64,000 nt of DNA from Gibbula magus (taxonomy: Eukaryota > Mollusca > Gastropoda > Trochida > Trochidae): positions 31,163,638-31,227,637 of the forward strand of contig OW388296.1 in assembly GCA_936450465.1 (NCBI GenBank), written 5' to 3'. Shown here piece after piece: positions 57,740-64,000 of the stretch. Each line of letters opens with the position of its first letter. Within the stretch, counting starts at the first letter, position 1. The notes beneath the pieces were generated by a model. It ran no database searches. It saw only the letters and a program-made list of their open reading frames with translations, and had not been told where the DNA came from. A program made the translations under genes and the position numbers.

Positions 57740-59735
57740 TGGGGAATGAGGGATAATTATTGCTCTTGTCTCCAGAGCTGGAATCTGTCCCACTTGATCA
57801 TACAAGGCTGTAGAGGATGTAGAGGATCTGATTGACTTGGAAATAGCTGTAGATGTTTCTTTGGCAAATCCTTGTTGGTGAAGTGATTCTTCGATATGCG
57901 CCGAACATGAAGGTTGAAGGCCCGAACATTGATGTTGTTTGGTTGCCACAGAGGTTGTTGAAGTAGATTTGGCCACTGTGGCAGTTGGAGAGGAAGGTCT
58001 GACACTAATTCTAGGAGAGATGGGAACCAAGGTCATTTGGGCCAGGCTGGTGCGATCAAGAATAGTGTGCACTTATGTTCTCTGATCTTGCTGAGAACAT
58101 CTGGAATTAGCTTGAATGGTGGGAAGGCGTATGCTACTAGATTGTCCCATGGGTAAGAGAGAGCATCTACTGCTAGAGCTTTGGGATCGGGAACTGAACT
58201 GATGTAGCAAGGAAGATGATGGTTGAGCGCCCTTGCAAACAGATCTATCTGGGCATCTCCCATCGGTTGGCTATCAGAAGAAAAATCTCTGGGTGGATAG
58301 TCCACTCTGAGGACATTATTTGTCTCTTCCTGGAGAGGGAGTCCGCTAAGAAGTTCAATCTCCCTGGTATGTGTCTCGCTTGGATGGAAATCCGAAGAAA
58401 AAACGTTAGAAAATAGAGGTCTCTGGTGAGTTGCATGAGCTGTGGAGATCTGGTACCGCCCTGTTTGTTGATGTAGGCTACAACCATGGAGTTTACTGTG
58501 GCAGTGACTACACTGGTGTGAACAAGTTGAAACCTCCAAGTTGACAGCGCTAGCAGAACGCCTTTCAATTCCAGGAGGTTGATATGGAGAGTCGTCTTGG
58601 ACTGAGACCAAGTGCCGCTGGATTGCAATTGGTTCCAATGAGCACCCCAACCCTGGTCTCTTAAAGTCCACCATTCTAGTTCATGCAGAACCTGAACAGA
58701 AGGTTTGATAAAAGTTGACAGAGGTAGGGCACGATGCGCATGATCCAAGTCTGGAGATAGCAAAGGTTTAGTCTGCCCCTCTGAGTGAACGCTTGAATGG
58801 AAGTCAGAGACCCTGCTAGAGACATCCATTTCCTCAGGGAGTGAGGCTCTCCGTTCCTGAGTAGGGTTATAAGAACTTGGATGGCCTTCCATTGATCTTC
58901 TGTTGGAACTATGGTAAAAGTAGAGGCATGTATCATAGCGCCGAGGAATCTTATGCGAGAAGAAGGAATGAACTCTGATTTCCCGGATGAATGAACCAAT
59001 CCAGGTGATTGAATACATGGGAAACAAATCCAGATGAAGGCGCAGAGTGGCTGGAGTCTGATGACGTAACAGGAAGTCATCCAAGTAGCTATGAATGAAG
59101 ACTTCCCTCAAATGGAGAAAACAGAGTATTGGTGCCGTCATCTAGGTAAACAGTCAAGGGGCTATCAAGATTCCGAATGACAGGACTTGAAACTGAAATC
59201 TGCGGCCATTTACGCTGAATCTGAGAAACTTTCTGGACTTGTGGTGGATCGTAAAAATGGAGATAAACATCTTTCAAGTCCAGACTTGCAAAGAAAGATT
59301 TGGGTAGTATGAGCTTCCTGATAGACTTCAGCGAGTCCATCGTGAATTTGGGTGGTCTTTTGAGAAAAGACTTGTTGAGAATCTTCAAGTGTATTGTATT
59401 CCTCATATCGGCGCAATCCTTCTTTGGGACTAGAAAAAAACAGGAGAATAAAAGCCTTCTGAAGTGTCTGATAGATCTAGATCTATGATAACTCTTATGT
59501 CTAGCAATAGTTGGATGGCTAGCAGGGCAGTTTCTAACTTGGTTCCTTGTAGAAAGAATCGTTTCCGTTGAGGAATCACAGTAATTCCATGCAGATGATA
59601 GCTCTTTGAAATCACCGAAAGTATCCATTGGTCTTGGGTGATAAACTTCCAGTTTTGGTAAAAAAACAACATTAGTCGACCCCCAAGGTGAGAGGTAAGT
59701 CGGCTGAGGAAAGAGGCAATCTTGAATCATTGTTG
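57740..59735 (-). pseudogene. DIRS reverse transcriptase-RNase H-methyltransferase region, frameshifted
   Basis: Reading from high to low coordinates: FFLVPKKD and LILPKSFFASLDLKDVYLH (reverse transcriptase fingers and palm, about 59450-59260); catalytic YLDD in IHSYLDDFLLRH (about 59095-59065); FLGAMIH and PHSLRKWMSLAGSL (connection); NLLELKGVLLAL through INKQGGTRSPQL and ARHIPGRLNFLADSLSR (RNase H, about 58590-58310); then AQIDLFARALNHHLP, DPKALAVDALS and LIAPAWP (methyltransferase-like segment typical of DIRS, about 58255-58035). At least three frame changes separate these blocks. Confidence 0.85.
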
Positions 59736-59749
59736 TTTGAACTGATCCC

Positions 59750-61435
59750 TAGCCTGAGGAGGGTGAAGTCCCGACAGTTATGAAAGTAACCCCGACTCTG
59801 AGGGGAAACATTCAGCTTGTTGAAGGAGGCTTGTTGAAAAGTTGAGACTTGGGAGGAGCGTTACCTCTGCACGACTCATGAAACTTGCCTTTGTTAAGTA
59901 GAGCTTGTATTAACTTAAGGTTCAAGTTTTTGGTAGATATAGCTTCCTGAGTGTCACTCTCTTCTTTGCAGGCACCTTTAAAGAGAGAATGGGCTTGAAT
60001 GGGTTGAGCCATCAAGGAATCTTTCACGTCTTGAGGAATATCTCTAATCCAAGAGAGCTGGAATTCCCTTTCATTCAAGACTGTTTTGGCAATGGTATGG
60101 CTGAAGCGTTAGCTTAGTCTAGAGAGGCCTGGAATGTGACATCCAACAACCTGTGAGCTATAGCAGTATCGTCTGCTCTCATAGTGACCAGAGTGTCTGA
60201 GGAAATACCATCATAAGAGACGAACCTGGGTGGTAATATTTCTCATATTCCAGCACAAAACCAGTTAATGTATGACAACACATCCAAGGAGTAACGGCCA
60301 TTTACGGCCCGAGGATTAAGTTTGTCAAACTCCTTGTCCAGAGAGGGGAGGCCGGAAGACACAAATCTGTTGTGTATGACATACAGCGCCTTCAGTCTAA
60401 ACTTGGTTAGGTGTGACGGCGTGTTAGAAGTGATCCTCTCATTCACAGAGTTACAAGCAGTTTTGATGACAGTTGAATGAGGCAGAAAAGTTTGGGCGAT
60501 ATAGGCGTGGGCAACGAACCCCATTCTCCAAATTCCTCTGGCTTAGATATCTCCGCTTCCTCAGATAGAATAGGCATAGTGGAAGGTTTGAGATGATGAG
60601 ATGATGCAAGTATTCAAGTATATCCAAACAAACCCATCCGGGATAAGAAGAGAAGGAGCTTGATCAGATTAAATAATAACTTTGCCTTCATGATCATAGA
60701 TGGATAAGTCAATAGTATCAATGCCCGATGAGCTGTGACTCAGGTTGTTAAAGATCTGGATAAAAAGAGGATTGTTGATGTCCACATAATTGTTGGCAGA
60801 TCCCGTGATAGCAAGGCCACGGTTCGACCCCTCACCAGGAAGCTGATCCGTGCCACCCGTGCTAACGAGTGGTCGAATGGAATCAGTCGGCTGGGGGACG
60901 CGAGTACTCCCGCCTCAGTCAGCCAGTGGCTTGGCCGACTGAGTGCGCTGAACCGTGACGCCCGTTCTAACGGACGGCCTTACGGTATCAACTGACTCGC
61001 CAGGTTCAGCCCGGGAAACCCGTGCCTCGCTGGAGGCTGTGGGACTCCCATAGCCCGGTCAACCCGTGTCCCGTCAGGTACTGTGGTTTCCCGGTCGGTC
61101 TGGGGAGCCCGTACCCCGCTGGGGGCCGTGACTCCGCCGTTGACCGGCTCGACTGACTGGGTGATAGTAACCGTGGATAAGCTTTGCGGTCGACGGTTCG
61201 CATTCCCCGTGACCCGCGGCCTAAACCAACGGCAGGCAGTCTGCTCTCCTTGTCCGCTGCGCCCCATGGCCAGGGATTTTGGAGGAGCAAGACTGGACTC
61301 AACGGTCCCAAGAAGGTCAGCCCCGCAGCCTGCTACCGGTGGGACTGCCAACCTGGCCTCTAGATCGGCAAATTTATTAAAGAAATGGAAGGTGACATCA
61401 TATCTTTTTTTAGTCAGAAATGTCAGATATGAGGA
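59750..61435 (-). pseudogene. DIRS gag-like region, broken
   Basis: Upstream part of the element in minus orientation. It contains a GC-rich Pro/Arg/Thr-rich stretch (61360-60780) with degenerate repeats of VPQPxx/TRVxxx type, then LFIQIFNNLSHSSSGIDTIDLS (about 60785-60700), an open piece 60524-60243 and an open piece 60078-59812 (RDIPQDVKDSLMAQP...). Stops occur between pieces. The GC content is far above that of its neighbours. Assigned as gag by position only. Confidence 0.55.
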
Positions 61436-61906
61436 GATAAGGAAGTAGAAGTAGCCGATCGCAATCTTTAGGAAGAAGAAAAGGAAGAGTGAGAAACTTA
61501 CTCTTAGGCTTGATTCTAAGAAAGTTCATTTCCTTCCAGTCCTTATCAGATAAATCTTGAAAAATCAGGCATCTAAAGTAAAAAAGACAAGGCAAATCTT
61601 TGCAGCAAGCATAATATGTAGAATGGGGATCACCCTTATGCAGATATATGGCAAATAAGACACTTTTGCTGAACAGAAGACATCTTGGCTTGGAAAAACA
61701 AAATGGCGGGAAAGTAAATAAAGTTATTCACACAGAAAAAAAGGAAAGATCTCACCCAGTGTCCAATCCATGAATATTCCAGAATACAGAATAACACAGT
61801 GAGAAACACAGAAGATATCCAGAAGGTAATCCTTGAGGAAAAACAAAGAGGTGAGAAAAATTTTTTCTAACTCTACTCCAATGAACTTCTCCCAGTCACA
61901 TACAGA

Positions 61907-62070
61907 GAATAGAGTGAAGTTGACAGTTGGGTTCCAAGGGAGGTAACTCAACCGGGAAGATAATTAGGGAAAGAACAACAAGCAGACCACTAAAAATATT
62001 TTATTTTTTTCTTTCTTTACTCTGTATGAACTCTCCAGATGTCGAGATCAAGGCTAACTCAATCTAGAGG
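61907..62070. repeat. DIRS inverted terminal repeat (5' side of the element)
   Basis: Inverted partner of 55861-56024. Its outer tip to 62090 (gtatagtttacgcaataatt) is unique to this end and is represented in the internal complementary region. Confidence 0.95.
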
Positions 62071-62090
62071 TATAGTTTACGCAATAATTA

Positions 62091-63021
62091 GCATACAGTT
62101 GGGGTCGAACTGACTCCCTTAAGTCGTATTAGGGTTAGGTTTCTAAACAGAACAAAATTTCCTTGAATACAACCCAAGAATCTTCATTTTCATCAGGGAC
62201 AATGAGATGCTGAAGACATAAAACTAGGGCTGAGTATCATGGGAAATCTCACGATACGATTTGTATCACGATACAGACAGGCGATACAGAATGTATCACA
62301 ATACATTGTTTAAAGTATAACTTCATGCAAATTTTGTGAAATTTTCAAGATTGTGGAAATTTTGTGTTATGAGATGATTGAAAATCGAAGATTAAAACAG
62401 TTTTTTTTCTCTAAAAACAGTTATTTATGAATCAGATTGCTTCATGCTTATTGTAGTTACTGTTACTGCACAACACTAGCTGGTTTTATACTGTTCACCT
62501 AGTTTTTCTTTTTATTTATAGGTAAGAAATCTATTTATATGAATCCTTACAGCCCTAAGTATAACCCATGGGATGTAATTGAAGAAATAAAATGCTTTAT
62601 GAAGGCATTGCACGTCAAAATATAAACAAATAAATCTTGTTATTGAATCAAATGTAACAAAAAGCCTTATTTCTCTATTTCTTGTCGGTCACTGGCAGTG
62701 CTTTTGCTTTCATTTCTTCAAGTTTGAAATGTGTGTAGGCGAGGACTCCTGAAAATGAAGAAACAAATAATGAACAATACACTTCCTAAATTTGTTTAAT
62801 GTGACAGAAGTGTGTAAAGTCTTGGAAGAATACCTATCATGTTATGTTATATGGTTTCTGATGACATAGTTCAAAGACTTTTCAAAATTCAGCCAACAGG
62901 TATATATATAACAGTGAAGCAGTGATGCAGTGATGCAGTGGTTACCGTGCTGAAAGTAAAACATCTGAGTTTGGCAGCAGGAATTAATGAGAAATACTAG
63001 GAATGTCTCAGCAGAAAAGGG
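62091..63021. other. intergenic
   Basis: No gene. A stretch of 'gtatcacgatac'-type words (62233-62312) is probably a dispersed repeat, and a (gatgcagt) triplet repeat occurs near 62927-62942. Confidence 0.4.
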
Positions 63022-63363
63022 TTAAAGGGGCAGTAGCACGTTTTTTGCAAATTTGATTTTTTCAAATTTTTCATTTATAATGATAGTTAATGTCATTTAT
63101 ATTTACTTTAGAGGGTAAAACATCTTGTTACACATCCGTAGTGGTAACAACGATGTTGCGTATAATGCAAAAATTGCATGGCGGCCATTTTATTGTGAAC
63201 ATTTCGAATGACAAAAACAATTCCCATGGCTTTATGGAACCACAGTCATTTTTGACTTGATTTTCCAAAGAGAGAAGGGAGTTTTACTATTGACTTTGAC
63301 ATTATTATTCAAATACATTTCATAGACTTATTTCAGTTAAAAAACATGCTATTGCCCCTTTAA
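63022..63363. mobile_element. TTAA-flanked MITE, copy 5
   Basis: TTAA-AGGGGCAGTAGCACG at the left, a diverged right end (catgctattgcccct-TTAA), and the conserved GCATGGCGGCCATTTT near 63176-63191. Slightly shortened. Confidence 0.85.
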
Positions 63364-64000
63364 AATAAGGTAAAAAGTTTCTGCTGAATTACTAGGAGCA
63401 AACAGAGCTTGGTAAAATGGCACTCATTAGAGACATATGCTTAAAACTTTCCTGTTCAGTAGATAATATACACTTAATTACTCATGGTGAGGTCATTATG
63501 TGACATACATGTACTCAAGACCTGACATGAGGCGGTCTGACCTGAAGACCGCAGGTCAAGGTCAGGTTAGACCACCAAAGGAGTCAGGTCCGAGAGTTCT
63601 TGTTTTATTATACCGAAATTCTTTCTTTCTTCAGACTTTTGTATTGAACTTTTTAGCTGTTGCACTACACACTAGCCATACTGTTAAATCGAGAATATTA
63701 TCTCATTACAAAATCAGCGAACCGATCAGATGACGCCATCTTGGACAAACATCGTCAAAACAAAAAGTCACGTGACGAGTCAATATCTCAGGTCAGTGAC
63801 AAAACTTTCTGTCACAAAACTGACCTCATCACTGGTAGAGCGGGTCAGTGTACAAATATATTTTTTGATCACGTGGTGTGAACTGACCAATGGAATTCTT
63901 ACAAATTTAATAGATATAATAAAAGGGACTAAGATTAAGACATGTTTATACCTCCGAGAGTGGTAAGTATCCCAGTGACCTGTATCAGCAGTAGATGATC
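63364..64000. other. unassigned right edge
   Basis: Contains a direct/inverted 'aggtca' patch (63536-63570), a YY1-like cgccatcttgg (63734-63744) and a palindromic 'ggtcagtgacaaaactttct' / inverted pair (63791-63825). It could be the promoter side of a gene beyond the window; nothing firm. Confidence 0.3.

Larger units (their letters stand above)
55818..62090 (-). mobile_element. DIRS-type tyrosine-recombinase retrotransposon, 6.27 kb
   Basis: Complete element by structure. Inverted terminal repeats (55861-56024 and 61907-62070) differ at three of about 164 positions. An internal complementary region (56068-56161) is complementary to the two outer tips joined together. It encodes, on the minus strand, a gag-like region, reverse transcriptase, RNase H, a methyltransferase-like segment and a tyrosine recombinase, all broken by frameshifts or stops. 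DIRS elements integrate through a circular DNA intermediate with their recombinase and leave no target duplication; none is seen here. Confidence 0.92.

Noticed and set aside
61083..61448. Plus-strand GC-rich frame of 121 residues
   Set aside because: Lies antisense to the DIRS gag-like region and shows only compositional bias, no domain.

Overview
The window looks like nuclear DNA of a mollusc, most likely a marine bivalve. It is AT-rich, with sparse genes split by introns or single-exon, and very rich in repeats. The best taxonomic clue is a set of repeats with a terminal hairpin, a (CCGT)n or (CCG)n run and internal tandem units bounded by short inverted ends. That is the architecture of the 'pearl' elements described from bivalves. 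No bacterial or viral genome organisation is visible. Every well-supported protein-coding gene lies on the minus strand.

Genes. (1) Six copies of one family lie between 1.4 and 32 kb. They are short, intronless secreted proteins made of a signal peptide, a ten-cysteine Frizzled-type cysteine-rich domain (FZ CRD), a Thr-rich linker and a conserved basic C-terminal segment I cannot match to a known domain. Five are intact (1446-2120, 10951-11664, 19569-20225, 24308-24952, 31250-31858). One (25752-26114) is cut in half at the breakpoint of a tandem segmental duplication. (2) 35811-37439 is an intronless acyl-CoA synthetase of the adenylate-forming superfamily. (3) 41467-48162 is a seven-exon DNase I-family nuclease, which I rebuilt from splice sites. 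All the catalytic residues I checked are present, and its hydrophobic C-terminus looks like a GPI-anchor signal.

Layout. 0-6 kb: first FZ gene, two small terminal-inverted-repeat elements and a CCAAT-rich candidate promoter. 6.07-9.47 kb: two adjacent pearl-like elements, the first split by a 5'-truncated LINE. 10.9-11.7 kb: second FZ gene. 12-19 kb: repeats, SINE and minisatellites, no clear gene. 19-33 kb: the FZ cluster, in which a block (about 19.95-25.85 kb) is repeated in tandem as 25.85-32.68 kb. 33-41 kb: hairpins, a MULE-like MITE, the acyl-CoA synthetase and a repeat array. 41.5-48.2 kb: the DNase gene, whose introns hold a nuclear-receptor-site-rich repeat, a near-perfect 83-bp foldback and a 600-bp trinucleotide tract. 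48-55.8 kb: AT-rich DNA with MITEs. 55.8-62.1 kb: a DIRS-type tyrosine-recombinase retrotransposon with intact terminal architecture but broken reading frames. 62-64 kb: one more MITE and unassigned sequence.

The FZ CRD is the Wnt/lipid-binding fold of Frizzled receptors and secreted Frizzled-related proteins. A local expansion of secreted, CRD-only proteins suggests diversifying extracellular ligand binders, but function cannot be read from sequence alone. The acyl-CoA synthetase and DNase show no operational link to the cluster.
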